Assembly: GCF_900142755.1 (NCBI RefSeq)
Contig: NZ_FRCA01000002.1
Span: 268,591 to 332,590 of the forward strand
DNA length: 64,000 bases
Reading direction: 5' to 3'
Source of the DNA: Halomonas cupida
Lineage (GTDB): Bacteria > Pseudomonadota > Gammaproteobacteria > Pseudomonadales > Halomonadaceae
The translations under genes and the position numbers were made by a program. Position 1 is the stretch's first letter. The number at the start of each line of letters is the position of its first letter. Positions 1 through 8,215 of the stretch are shown in pieces. Under the pieces are notes generated by a model. The model made no database searches. It was not told the origin of the DNA and saw only the letters and a list, made by a program, of their open reading frames with translations.

Positions 1-1329
1 GCCGCCCTGTGGATGATACCCGGACTCGGCGCCAGCGACCTGCTGTCGTCTCTCGATTTTCCCACATTACTGTTGCTGGGCTTTACCCTTTCCTTCTCGA
101 GTACCGTATTTGTGGTCAAGGTACTCGAAAAGCGCAGTGAGACACAGACAGCCTATGGTCGATTGTCGATCGGCATTCTGATCATGCAGGATCTGTTTGC
201 GGTGGTGTTCCTGACCTTCTCCGAAGGAGAGCCCCCTGGTCTGCTGGCTCTCGGGCTACTGGCACTGATTCCGCTGGCCCCCTGGCTGGCCCGACTGCTC
301 GACCGGATGGGGCACGGCGAGATGCAGATGCTATGCGGCATGGTGATGGCCCTGGTACTCGGCTACGGACTCTTCGAGGCTGTGGACATCAAGGGAGACC
401 TTGGCGCCCTGATTGTCGGAATGCTGCTGGCACCACATGCCGCCGCCCAATCCCTGGCGCGTTCGCTGTTCAACATCAAGGAACTGCTGCTGGTCGGCTT
501 CTTCCTGACCATCGGCTTCAGTGCTCTCCCTACCTGGACGCTGCTCAGCGCCGCCTTGTTGCTGCTGTTGCTGTTACCTCTCAAGGCCTTGATCTACCAG
601 CTGGTACTGATGCGCTTCGGTATTCGCCATCGTACCTCGATACTGGCGACACTGAGCCTGAGCAACTACTCGGAGTTCGGCCTGATCGTCGGTGCCATCG
701 CCGTGTCGCACCACTGGTTGTCGCCAGAGTGGATGGTGGTTATATCGCTGGCGCTGGCCCTCAGTCTCGTCGTGTCGGCCCTGCTAAATACCGTGAGTGA
801 GCAGATCTACCAACGGGCCGAGCCTCATCTACCGAAGATCGACATCGTGGATCTGTCGCCCAGCGACCGGCCACTGGAGGTCGGCGACGCCGAAGCGGTG
901 GTACTGGGAATGGGGCGTATCGGCCGCAGCGTCTATCGCCGCCTGACCAAGGAGTACGGCCTGAAGGTACTGGGTATCGACTCCAATCCACGCAGTGTGG
1001 TCACCCTCCGAGAGGCTGGTTTCAATATTCTCGAAGGTGATGCCGTTGACTCGGATTTCTGGGACAAGATGCTGATGTCCTCCGAGGTTCAGTTGGTGGT
1101 GCTGGCCATGCCTCACCACGCCGGTAACCTCTTTGCGCTCAAGCAGCTGCGCAGCCGCCAGTTCCCGGGCAAGATCACCGCGGTCGTCGAGTACCCCGAG
1201 GAAATCGAACCGATTCGGGAGCTGGGTGCTCATGCCGTCTACCACGTCTATGATGAGGCTGGACGCGCTCTGGCTGACAGCGCCGCAGAAGAGGCAGGAT
1301 TGACCTCGCGTAGCGAGCAGTTGGGCTAG
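1..1329 (+). CDS. Monovalent cation:proton antiporter (CPA2/KefB type) with TrkA-N domain, 5' truncated by window edge
   Basis: The frame is open from base 1, so the gene starts upstream. The visible part (about 440 residues) holds many hydrophobic helices typical of the Na+/H+ exchanger (CPA2) fold, including the stretch LSFSSTVFVVKVLEKR. From about residue 290 a Rossmann RCK/TrkA-N domain follows, with the nucleotide motif GMGRIGRS and an acidic residue at the end of the second strand (LGIDSN). The family moves K+ or Na+ against protons across the inner membrane, gated by nucleotide or thiol ligands on the RCK domain; which ion applies here cannot be told. The C-terminus is short after the RCK fold. 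The last codons lie in a 20-bp tandem duplication that also copies the stop codon. Family assignment is firm, substrate is not. Confidence 0.88.
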   Translation, partial: AALWMIPGLGASDLLSSLDFPTLLLLGFTLSFSSTVFVVKVLEKRSETQTAYGRLSIGILIMQDLFAVVFLTFSEGEPPGLLALGLLALIPLAPWLARLLDRMGHGEMQMLCGMVMALVLGYGLFEAVDIKGDLGALIVGMLLAPHAAAQSLARSLFNIKELLLVGFFLTIGFSALPTWTLLSAALLLLLLLPLKALIYQLVLMRFGIRHRTSILATLSLSNYSEFGLIVGAIAVSHHWLSPEWMVVISLALALSLVVSALLNTVSEQIYQRAEPHLPKIDIVDLSPSDRPLEVGDAEAVVLGMGRIGRSVYRRLTKEYGLKVLGIDSNPRSVVTLREAGFNILEGDAVDSDFWDKMLMSSEVQLVVLAMPHHAGNLFALKQLRSRQFPGKITAVVEYPEEIEPIRELGAHAVYHVYDEAGRALADSAAEEAGLTSRSEQLG

Positions 1330-1350
1330 ACAGCGAGCAGTTGGGCTAGA
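1312..1350. repeat. 20-bp tandem duplication across the antiporter stop codon
   Basis: The 19-mer AGCGAGCAGTTGGGCTAGA occurs at 1312-1330 and again at 1332-1350 (period 20). The first copy encodes the last residues and the TAG stop of the antiporter; the second is non-coding. It looks like a recent slippage duplication. Confidence 0.9.
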
Positions 1351-1383
1351 ATAGCGCCCCCGGAATTCAAGGATCCCCTATCC

Positions 1384-1671
1384 ATGGAAGACATCTTCAC
1401 CTGGCTTGGCGAGACACTCGGCCACCTGATTCGCTTCATTGTCGATGGCCTTGGCGCCATCTTCTCCGGCCTCGACGACGCCGGTGCCGGTTTCATCAAC
1501 GGCCTGTCCAGCTCATTGGGCATTGCACCGTCCTTCTTCAGCCTGGCGCTGCTGATTCTCGGACTGTTCATGCTGTGGCGAGCGATCCGCGCCGCCATGC
1601 ACCGCTCGGTCGTCGCCGCGCTGGTCTGGACGCTACTGGGCCTGTTGGTGCTGTCGACGTTGATGGCGTGA
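1384..1671 (+). CDS. Small membrane protein, function unknown
   Basis: A 95-residue protein. The N-terminal half is amphipathic and glycine-rich (VDGLGAIFSGLDDAGAGF). Two hydrophobic helices follow at about residues 52-68 and 76-94, separated by a short basic loop (WRAIRAAMHR), so it is probably an inner-membrane protein with two or three segments. An AAGGA ribosome site lies about 10 bases before the ATG. It follows the antiporter on the same strand with only 54 bp between, so co-transcription is possible. I do not recognise a family. Confidence 0.6.
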   Translation: MEDIFTWLGETLGHLIRFIVDGLGAIFSGLDDAGAGFINGLSSSLGIAPSFFSLALLILGLFMLWRAIRAAMHRSVVAALVWTLLGLLVLSTLMA

Positions 1672-1722
1672 GGAGCAAGCCTCGAGCGGCGAGCCCCGAG
1701 CAACGAGCTGCAAGCAGCTCGG

Positions 1723-1834
1723 AGCTATAAGCCATAAGTTATAAGCGGTAAGCTCCCCCAAAGCTCGGTAGCCGGTGGTGCAGTCTCAATCCTGCACCAC
1801 ACGACTTATAGCTTACGACTGACAGCTTACAGCT
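1723..1834. repeat. Paired inverted arrays of 7-bp AGCNRTA-type repeats, locus A
   Basis: At 1723-1757 five consecutive heptamers read AGCTATA, AGCCATA, AGTTATA, AGCGGTA, AGCTCCC. At 1800-1834 the opposite strand reads AGCTGTA, AGCTGTC, AGTCGTA, AGCTATA, AGTCGTG. The two arrays face each other around a 42-bp core. A second pair of the same kind sits at 5132-5264. Confidence 0.75.
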
Positions 1835-1860
1835 CGCCTTGCGCCCCCGGGCGCAAGGCG
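1835..1860 (-). terminator. Hairpin after pepN
   Basis: CGCCTTGCGCC (1835-1845) pairs perfectly with GGCGCAAGGCG (1850-1860) around a 4-base loop, two bases past the pepN stop. There is no run of U after it, so it may be a weak terminator or an RNA-stabilising stem. Confidence 0.6.
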
Positions 1861-1862
1861 CG

Positions 1863-4496
1863 TCAGGCCAGCGCTTTGGTCACCACTTCATAGAGGTTGG
1901 GCGACAGGTCTTCCTGACGGATACGCTCGAGCTCCGCCTTCATCAGATCCTGACGCTGCTCGTCGAAGCGCTGCCAGCGGGTCAGCGGTGTAATGATGCG
2001 AGCCGCGATCTCGGGATTCAGACGGTTGAGCTCGATGACCACATCGGCCAGCAGACGATAGCCTTCACCGTCGAGACGATGGAAATTGATACGGTTCTGG
2101 CCAGCGAAGGCACCGATCAGGGCCCGTACCTTGTTGGGGTTCTTGAGCGAGAACGCCGGGTGCTGCATCAGATAACGCACACGCTCCAGCGCATCCGGCT
2201 GCGGGCGAGTCACCTGGAGGCTGAACCACTGATCCATGACCAGGGTGTCGTTGGCCCACTTCTGGCCGAACGCCTTGAGTGCAGGGTCAGCGATGTCGGC
2301 ACGCGAGCTGTGCACAAGTAAAGTCAGCGCATGACGCACATCGGTCATGTTGTGATCGGCATCGAACTGGGCCTTCGCTGCCTCCACGCCCTCTTCATCC
2401 TCGATACTCATCAGATATGACAGCGCCACGTTCTTCAAGGCACGCTGACCGATCTGTTCAGGTGTCGGCTCATAGGCAGCATCGCTCTGGTTCGCGCGAT
2501 ACACGGCCAGCAACTCGTCGCGCAGTTCCCGGGCCAGTGACTGACGCACGAACTCACGCGCCGCATGAATGGCATCCACATCCACCAGCGGCTGTTGTTC
2601 GGCAATATAGGCTTCGCTGGGCAGTGTCAGCATTTCGGCCAGCACCGCCTTGTCATTCGTATCTTCCTCGAGCAGAACACGGAAGGCGTCAACCACACGG
2701 CTATCCATGACCTTCTCGACACCATTGCGGTGCGCAGCAATCAGGTCGTCCAACGCCAGCAGGGTCAAACGCTGACCGGCATCCCAACGGTTGAAGCCGT
2801 CGCTGTCATTGGCCAGCAGGAAGGCCAGGTCTTCACGAGAATACGGGAAGGCAAGCTTGACCGGTGCCGAGAAGCCACGCAGCAGCGAAGGAATCGGGGC
2901 TTCATCGACGTCGGTGAACAGGAACTCCTGCTCCTGCTCACGCAGATGCACCACCGCGTCCGTACCCAGCGATTCGCCATCCAGCGTCAGCGGCAGGTCG
3001 CGGCCACTCTTGGTGCCCACCAGGCCGAGACGTACCGGGATATGCAACGGCACCTTGTCGGACTGTCCCGGTGTGGCCGGCGTCCGCTGGCGCAGCAACA
3101 GGCGGTACTGGCCATTGGCATAATCGTACTCGCCGAAAGCATCAATCTCCGGGGTACCAGCCTGACGATACCAGTGCATGAACTGGGTCAGATCCAGCCC
3201 CGAGACCTCAGCCATACAGGTCACGAAGTCCTCGATGGTCACTGCCTGGCCGTCGAAGCGCGAGAAGTACAGGTCCGAGCCCTCGCGAAACTTCTCTTCG
3301 CCCACCAGGTTGCACAGCATGCGAACGATCTCGGCGCCCTTCTCGTAGATGGTCAGGGTGTAGAAGTTACCGATCTCGATGTACTGGTCAGGACGCACCG
3401 GGTGAGCCGTCGGGCCAGCATCCTCGGCGAACTGGGCAGTGCGGAAGAAGGAGACCTCCTCGATGCGCTTGACCGGTGCGGAATTGACATCGGCCGAGAA
3501 GCTCTGATCACGGAAGACCGTGAAGCCTTCCTTGAGCGACAACTGGAACCAGTCACGGCAGGTGACGCGGTTACCGGACCAGTTATGGAAGTACTCGTGG
3601 GCCACGATGCCTTCGACCCGCTGGAAGGTGGCGTCAGTCGCGGTCTGCGGATGGGTCAGCACCGCCGCAGAGTTGAAGATGTTGAGCCCCTTGTTCTCCA
3701 TGGCGCCCATATTGAAATCGTTCACCGCCACGATCATGAATAGATCGAGGTCATACTCGCGGCCGTAGGCCTCCTCATCCCAGCGCATGGATCGCTTGAG
3801 CGACTCCATGGCATGTTCGGTCTTGCCGAGATTCTCTTCCTCGACCCAGATCTGCAGCGTGACCTCACGCCCACTCATGGTGGTGAAGTGGTCCTCGACC
3901 TTCTTCAGGTCACCGGCGACCAACGCAAACAGATAGCAGGGCTTGGGATGCGGGTCCTGCCAGGTCACGAAGTGGCGACCATTGGGCAATTCACCGCGCT
4001 CGACAGGGTTACCGTTGGACAGCAGTACCGGTTCCTGATCACGGCCACCGATGACCGTGGTGGTGAAAGTTGCCATCACATCCGGGCGATCCGGGTAGAA
4101 GGTGATGCGACGAAAGCCTTCTGCCTCGCACTGGGTGCAATACATTCCACCAGACTGATAGAGGCCTTCCAGCGCCGTATTCTCACTGGGAGCGATCTCG
4201 ACCTCGGTGTCGAGAATGAACTGTTCGGGGACCCGGTGCACTCTGAGCCCGTTATCGCTCTGCTCATACTCGTCGGCGTCGAGCGCCTGACCGTCGATGG
4301 CAATACTCTTGAGCACCAGTGACTCACCATCCAGCCACAACGGCTCGCCTGCCTCACGCTCCGGATGACGCTCGAGGTGCAGACGTGCCTTGACGCGCGT
4401 GGCACCGGGATCAAGGTCGAAGGTCAGCTCGGTACGTGTCACACGATGGGCAGGCGGACGATAGTCGCTCAAATGAATCGGCTGGGGTTCGGACAT
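1863..4496 (-). CDS. pepN: Aminopeptidase N (M1 zinc metallopeptidase)
   Basis: An 877-residue cytoplasmic peptidase, close to the roughly 870 residues of E. coli PepN. It removes N-terminal residues from peptides in protein turnover. The exopeptidase motif GAMEN lies near residue 262 (NMGAMENKGLN). The zinc site HEYFHNW lies near residue 298, and the third zinc ligand Glu follows in LSLKEGFT. The N-terminal beta domain (about 1-190), the catalytic domain (about 190-440), the small beta domain and the helical C-terminal domain are all present without interruption. A GGAG site precedes the ATG by about 8 bases. It appears monocistronic: a hairpin follows, and the next gene upstream is about 160 bp away. 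Confidence 0.97.
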   Translation of the reverse strand: MSEPQPIHLSDYRPPAHRVTRTELTFDLDPGATRVKARLHLERHPEREAGEPLWLDGESLVLKSIAIDGQALDADEYEQSDNGLRVHRVPEQFILDTEVEIAPSENTALEGLYQSGGMYCTQCEAEGFRRITFYPDRPDVMATFTTTVIGGRDQEPVLLSNGNPVERGELPNGRHFVTWQDPHPKPCYLFALVAGDLKKVEDHFTTMSGREVTLQIWVEEENLGKTEHAMESLKRSMRWDEEAYGREYDLDLFMIVAVNDFNMGAMENKGLNIFNSAAVLTHPQTATDATFQRVEGIVAHEYFHNWSGNRVTCRDWFQLSLKEGFTVFRDQSFSADVNSAPVKRIEEVSFFRTAQFAEDAGPTAHPVRPDQYIEIGNFYTLTIYEKGAEIVRMLCNLVGEEKFREGSDLYFSRFDGQAVTIEDFVTCMAEVSGLDLTQFMHWYRQAGTPEIDAFGEYDYANGQYRLLLRQRTPATPGQSDKVPLHIPVRLGLVGTKSGRDLPLTLDGESLGTDAVVHLREQEQEFLFTDVDEAPIPSLLRGFSAPVKLAFPYSREDLAFLLANDSDGFNRWDAGQRLTLLALDDLIAAHRNGVEKVMDSRVVDAFRVLLEEDTNDKAVLAEMLTLPSEAYIAEQQPLVDVDAIHAAREFVRQSLARELRDELLAVYRANQSDAAYEPTPEQIGQRALKNVALSYLMSIEDEEGVEAAKAQFDADHNMTDVRHALTLLVHSSRADIADPALKAFGQKWANDTLVMDQWFSLQVTRPQPDALERVRYLMQHPAFSLKNPNKVRALIGAFAGQNRINFHRLDGEGYRLLADVVIELNRLNPEIAARIITPLTRWQRFDEQRQDLMKAELERIRQEDLSPNLYEVVTKALA

Positions 4497-4658
4497 CAGT
4501 GATGCTCCAGTTCAGAAAGGTCGTAAGCATTGTACGGTGCCTGAGCACCGATGCTCAAAGAAGTGTGCTTGAAGAAAAATGTCACAGAACAATACGCAGC
4601 GCAGACCAGCCTCGTTGGTGCCGGGGCTGGGCAGAAGTGTCCGCCAGAGACGAAGGCG

Positions 4659-5072
4659 TCAGGATGAGGATACGGGTTCGGGGCGGGTCATGATCCAGAT
4701 GGCCAACCCCATCAGGCCAACAATCAAGGCAACCTTCAACCACATCAGAGAAACGGTGAAGGCCAGAATGATGATCGAGATGCCCAGCATGGTCATGGCC
4801 AGCCATTTGGCATGACGCGGGATGGCACCCGACTCCTCCCAGGCCACCACGGTCGGGCCGAAGCGCGGATGGGAGCGAATCCAGTTGGCGAACCGCGGCG
4901 ACCCCTTCGAGGCTGCCCACACCGCCACCAGCATGAAGCAGGTAGTGGGCAGCAGCGGCAGGAAAGCACCCAGCACCCCGAGGCCAAAGCTCAGCCAGGC
5001 CAGAGTGAGATACAGGGCGCGTCTGACAGGTCCGATCACAGCACCTCTCCCCTTGCCTTCATCCATCAACAT
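4659..5072 (-). CDS. YbaN-type (DUF454) inner-membrane protein
   Basis: About 137 residues. The family signature region GVLGAFLPLLPTTCFMLVAVWAASKGSPRF is visible (a Leu/Pro-rich first helix followed by SKGSPRFANW), and two further hydrophobic segments lie near the C-terminus (WLAMTMLGISIIILAF, ALIVGLMGLAIWI). The longest open frame begins with a TTG at 5117, which has poor support. The two ATGs at 5072 and 5066 are better starts, the second with CAGG about 8 bases upstream. The biochemical function of the family is not known to me. It lies between pepN and yajQ on the same strand with separate intergenic gaps. Confidence 0.82.
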   Translation of the reverse strand: MLMDEGKGRGAVIGPVRRALYLTLAWLSFGLGVLGAFLPLLPTTCFMLVAVWAASKGSPRFANWIRSHPRFGPTVVAWEESGAIPRHAKWLAMTMLGISIIILAFTVSLMWLKVALIVGLMGLAIWIMTRPEPVSSS

Positions 5073-5131
5073 AACCTGATTGAAGCTGATTTCCGCCTCG
5101 AAGGCCAATGGTCCCAAACTATCAAGGTGTT

Positions 5132-5264
5132 AGCCGTAAGCCGTAAGCCGTAAGCGACGGAGTGTCGAGCTGCGAGCCGTCCAACGCACGACTGATAGTG
5201 ACATGTCCGTGAACCAAACTCTGCTCCAGGGTCGGGGTTACTTACAGCTTAAAGCTTAAGGCTT
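5132..5264. repeat. Paired inverted arrays of 7-bp AGCNRTA-type repeats, locus B
   Basis: Three perfect AGCCGTA heptamers plus a degenerate fourth run from 5132 to 5159. On the opposite strand, 5240-5264 holds AAGCCTT, AAGCTTT, AAGCTGT. The layout matches locus A at 1723-1834: two converging arrays around a core. The rest of this 214-bp gap between the YbaN-type gene and yajQ shows nothing else. Confidence 0.7.
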
Positions 5265-5288
5265 GATCGGTCCGCTTGCGGGCCGATC
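5265..5288 (-). terminator. Hairpin overlapping the yajQ stop
   Basis: GATCGGTCC (5265-5273) pairs with GGGCCGATC (5280-5288) with one G-T wobble and a 6-base loop. The yajQ stop codon (5287-5289) is part of the stem. Confidence 0.5.
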
Positions 5289-5772
5289 AGTCCCGGAAGT
5301 TATCGAACTGCAGCGCCAGTTCGGGGCCCTGCTCGCCACGCAGCAGCGCCATGATGCCCTGCAGGTCGTCGCGCTTCTTGCCGGTGACACGCACCTTGTC
5401 GCCCTGGATCTGTGCCTGGACCTTGACCTTGCTGTCCTTGATCAACTTGACGATGTCCTTGGCTTCCTTCTGATCCAGGCCCTGCTTGAGCTTGACGTTC
5501 TGGCGAGCCTTGACGCCGGACAGCTCGGGATCCTGGATATCCATGACACGCGGATCGATGCTGCGGGCAACCAGCTTGTTGCGCAGCACATCAAGCATCT
5601 GCTGGAGCTGGAAATCGACCTCGGCACTCAGGGCGACGGTTTCATCGTTGAGTTCGAAACTGGCATCGACGCCACGGAAATCGAAACGCCCCTGCACTTC
5701 GCGATTGGCCTGATCCACCGCATTCTGGGCTTCATGGCGATCAAATTCAGAGACGATGTCAAAGGAAGGCAT
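5287..5772 (-). CDS. yajQ: YajQ/DUF520 nucleotide-binding protein
   Basis: 161 residues, the usual length. The start [22 protein letters not shown] and the end [10 protein letters not shown] are both characteristic. The family folds as two RRM-like domains; members have been reported to bind c-di-GMP (Xanthomonas, Pseudomonas) and nucleic acid or nucleotides in E. coli. A CAGGAG ribosome site sits 6 bases before the ATG. If it binds c-di-GMP here it would share that messenger with the PilZ protein of the exopolysaccharide operon; that link is inference. Confidence 0.95.
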   Translation of the reverse strand: MPSFDIVSEFDRHEAQNAVDQANREVQGRFDFRGVDASFELNDETVALSAEVDFQLQQMLDVLRNKLVARSIDPRVMDIQDPELSGVKARQNVKLKQGLDQKEAKDIVKLIKDSKVKVQAQIQGDKVRVTGKKRDDLQGIMALLRGEQGPELALQFDNFRD

Positions 5773-5834
5773 GCAAGGCTCCTGCTGCGCGAGAGAAAGC
5801 CGCTATTCTACCAGCATGCCGTCACGGTCACTAT

Positions 5835-5914
5835 GTTGGTCAAGAAAACCGGGCGTTGGCCAAGAAAACCAGGGGTTGGCCAGGAAAACCGGGCGTTGGT
5901 CGAGGACACGGGGC
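5835..5914. repeat. 20-bp tandem repeat, four units
   Basis: Units at 5835, 5855, 5875 and 5895 follow the pattern GTTGGYCAAGAAAACCGGGC. The first three differ at only a few positions; the fourth has drifted (GTCGAGGACACGGGGC). It fills the gap between yajQ and the GNAT gene, just upstream of yajQ and downstream of the GNAT stop. Confidence 0.85.
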
Positions 5915-5941
5915 GGTCGAGGAAATGGGGGGGCCGTGGGA

Positions 5942-6409
5942 TCACCCCGCCAATTGTTCGACAGCGAGGACCTTGCGCATCCGCCAGGCAGCACAGCCAT
6001 CCTCGTAATAGTCTTCCACCCAGCTCATGAGTCGGAATCCAGAGCGTCGATACATCGCCAGGGCGGTGCGGTTGTCGGCGCGCACTTCCAGCGTCAGCAG
6101 ACGACAACCAAGATCGGGGCACAGCCCTTCAAGCGCCTCGAGCAACTGGCGCCCATATCCATGCCCCCGTGCGGCGGGAGCGATGCCCAGCGAATAGAGT
6201 CGCGCATTGTGACTGTTGCGTCGCAACAGCAAGGTGCCGTAACCCAGCAACTGCCCTTCGGCCTCGACCACCAGCGTCCGCGCATTGGCGCGATGAATCA
6301 GGTGCCATAGCTGACGCCTCGAGAAACGATCGCCATTGAAGGCCTGTTCCTCCAGATCAACCAGAGCATTGAGATCACTCCCCTGCGCGGGGCGAATCGA
6401 GGCGGACAT
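5942..6409 (-). CDS. GNAT-family N-acetyltransferase, RimI-like
   Basis: 155 residues with the GNAT core. The acetyl-CoA pyrophosphate loop is seen as ARGHGYGRQLLEALE near residue 80. A beta strand follows (LLTLEVRADNRTALAMYRRSGF), and the NRTALAMYRRSGF motif is typical of RimI-like proteins. The natural substrate cannot be told; RimI itself acetylates ribosomal protein S18. It is divergent from the ATP-grasp gene at 6642, with a 27-bp palindrome between them, so the two may share regulation. Confidence 0.82.
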   Translation of the reverse strand: MSASIRPAQGSDLNALVDLEEQAFNGDRFSRRQLWHLIHRANARTLVVEAEGQLLGYGTLLLRRNSHNARLYSLGIAPAARGHGYGRQLLEALEGLCPDLGCRLLTLEVRADNRTALAMYRRSGFRLMSWVEDYYEDGCAAWRMRKVLAVEQLAG

Positions 6410-6518
6410 GAATGGAAGTTTCCTGACTCAGTGAGCCCCAGAGTGAGACTGTGGGCTGGTACAACGACAAGCGGCTTATCGGCATTCTGCCGCCTGACCA
6501 GGATCACTGTCAGCCACT

Positions 6519-6545
6519 ATGAACGTGAAATCATTTCACGTTCAT
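6519..6545. promoter_or_regulatory. 27-bp perfect palindrome in a divergent promoter region
   Basis: The half-site ATGAACGTGAAAT (6519-6531), a central C (6532) and the exact reverse complement (6533-6545) form a 13+1+13 palindrome with no mismatch. It sits 110 bp upstream of the GNAT start and 97 bp upstream of the ATP-grasp start. Size and symmetry fit a dimeric repressor operator (TetR-like, for example). It could also fold as a hairpin in RNA. Confidence 0.65.
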
Positions 6546-6641
6546 CCCAGCTTGTGCAGCCTTCAGCTCAGGTGCATTCTCTGCGCAACCCGGCGGCGAT
6601 ATTTCGTCGCCCCTCCGGGGTTGCTCGAGGAATTTACCGTG

Positions 6642-8156
6642 ATGTGCTCGTTACGGATTGTCGTGGATCGTCACGACGACTGGCGCCCCTATTATCCCAC
6701 CGATGATCTGATCGACGCCGATGGTTACCTGTCGCGGACCGAGGCCGACCACCAGCATCAGGTGATCAACCTGTGCTCCGATCTCGACTATCTGGGCACC
6801 GGCTACTATGTCTCGCTGCTGGCCCAGGCTCGTGGCGATCGTGTCCTGCCCAGCGTCGATACGCTCAACACCCTGCGTCGCAAGTCGACCACCGACATGC
6901 AGCTGGAAGGACTGGCCTCCATACTGGAGGAGCTGTCGCGTAACCCCGAGGCTCAACAGTTGCCGGACACTCTCGGCCTCAAGGTCATGTTCGGTGAGTG
7001 TGCTGAGTCACTACTGGCACGCCTGGCACGTCGACTGTTCGAGCGTCTGCCCTGCCCGTTGCTGGATGTGCGCCTGGTTCGCAAGTCGAATACCTGGCGC
7101 CTCAGCCGCATCAAGCCGCTGCGCCTCAAGGATCTGCAAGGTGTGGAGCAGGACCAGTTTGCTCGTGCTCTCAACCGTCACTCACGCAAGATATGGCGCA
7201 CTCCTCGCGCAAGGCGCCGCTATCGTTTCGACCTGGCGATGCTGGTCAATCCCGAGGAGCGTCTGCCGCCCAGCAACAAGGGGGCACTCAAGGCATTCAT
7301 CCGCGCCGGTCGTCGTCAAGGCATTGATGTCTCGCTGATCACCCACCGCGATGCCGGCCGTCTGGCGGAATTCGACGGACTCTTCATCCGCGAAACGACG
7401 TCACTCGATCATCACACCTGGCGCCTGGCTCGGCGGGCCGAACATGAAGATCTGGTAGTCATCGATGCCCCGCAGGATATTCTGCGCTGTACCAACAAGG
7501 TTTACTTGCATGAGTTACTCCGGGCTCGTGGTATTCCTGCCCCTAACGGACAGCTGCTGAAGAAGGCATCGGCAACCCGGCTACTCGCCCAGGCCGAGCG
7601 GCTTGACTACCCGCTGGTGCTGAAGATTCCCGACGGCGCTTTTTCCCGGGGCATTGTCAAGGTGACCTCGCCGGCGCAACTGGTGGAGGAAGCCACAAGG
7701 CTGTTCGCTTCTTCCGATCTACTGTTGTTGCAGGAATGGCTGCCCACCGAGTTCGACTGGCGCATCGGCGTGCTCGATGGCAAGCCACTGTTTGCCAGCC
7801 GCTACTTCATGGCACGTGGTCATTGGCAGATCTATGACCATTCCAGCGCGCGGGTGAAGAGTGGTGGCTTTACCACTCACCCTGTGGAGGATGTGCCACG
7901 TGCCGTGATCCATACGGCGCTGAAGGCCACCCGCCTGATCGGCCAGGGCCTGTATGGCGTGGACCTCAAACAGAGCGGCAAACGAGTCGTGGTCATCGAG
8001 GTCAATGACAATCCCAATATCGATGCCGGCATCGAGGATGCGGTGCTTGGCAACCAGCTCTACGATCGAGTGATGCAGGTATTTCTCACCCGCATGGAAG
8101 CCAGACGTCACCACCTGGCTCGCTCCCTGCCGGGCCGCCAGACCAGCGCAGGCTGA
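6642..8156 (+). CDS. RimK-type ATP-grasp ligase with RimK-like N-terminal domain
   Basis: 504 residues from the ATG at 6642, which has a CGAGGA site upstream; the frame is open further upstream but has no better start. The N-terminal half (about 1-270) resembles the RimK-like ATP-grasp N-terminal (RLAN) domain. The C-terminal half is an ATP-grasp fold: LVLKIPDGAFSRGIVKV, then LLLQEWLPTEFDWRIGVLDGKPLFASRYF, and the magnesium-binding end VVVIEVNDNPNIDAGIED. RimK adds glutamate residues to ribosomal protein S6; fused proteins of this kind are annotated as RimK family ligases with unknown acceptors. It is divergent from an acetyltransferase gene. Family sure, substrate unknown. Confidence 0.85.
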   Translation: MCSLRIVVDRHDDWRPYYPTDDLIDADGYLSRTEADHQHQVINLCSDLDYLGTGYYVSLLAQARGDRVLPSVDTLNTLRRKSTTDMQLEGLASILEELSRNPEAQQLPDTLGLKVMFGECAESLLARLARRLFERLPCPLLDVRLVRKSNTWRLSRIKPLRLKDLQGVEQDQFARALNRHSRKIWRTPRARRRYRFDLAMLVNPEERLPPSNKGALKAFIRAGRRQGIDVSLITHRDAGRLAEFDGLFIRETTSLDHHTWRLARRAEHEDLVVIDAPQDILRCTNKVYLHELLRARGIPAPNGQLLKKASATRLLAQAERLDYPLVLKIPDGAFSRGIVKVTSPAQLVEEATRLFASSDLLLLQEWLPTEFDWRIGVLDGKPLFASRYFMARGHWQIYDHSSARVKSGGFTTHPVEDVPRAVIHTALKATRLIGQGLYGVDLKQSGKRVVVIEVNDNPNIDAGIEDAVLGNQLYDRVMQVFLTRMEARRHHLARSLPGRQTSAG

Positions 8157-8215
8157 CGTGGGCTGGCGTCTGCGCTACGCTGCCAGATCTCGTTCACGGC
8201 GCCGGAGGCCTTCCC

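Noticed and set aside
2565..3743. 392-codon frame opposite pepN
   Set aside because: It is antisense to a well-supported peptidase gene and has no recognisable domain.
5073..5117. TTG start for the YbaN-type gene adding 15 residues
   Set aside because: The extra residues do not look like the family N-terminus, and two ATGs follow; the later start is more likely.
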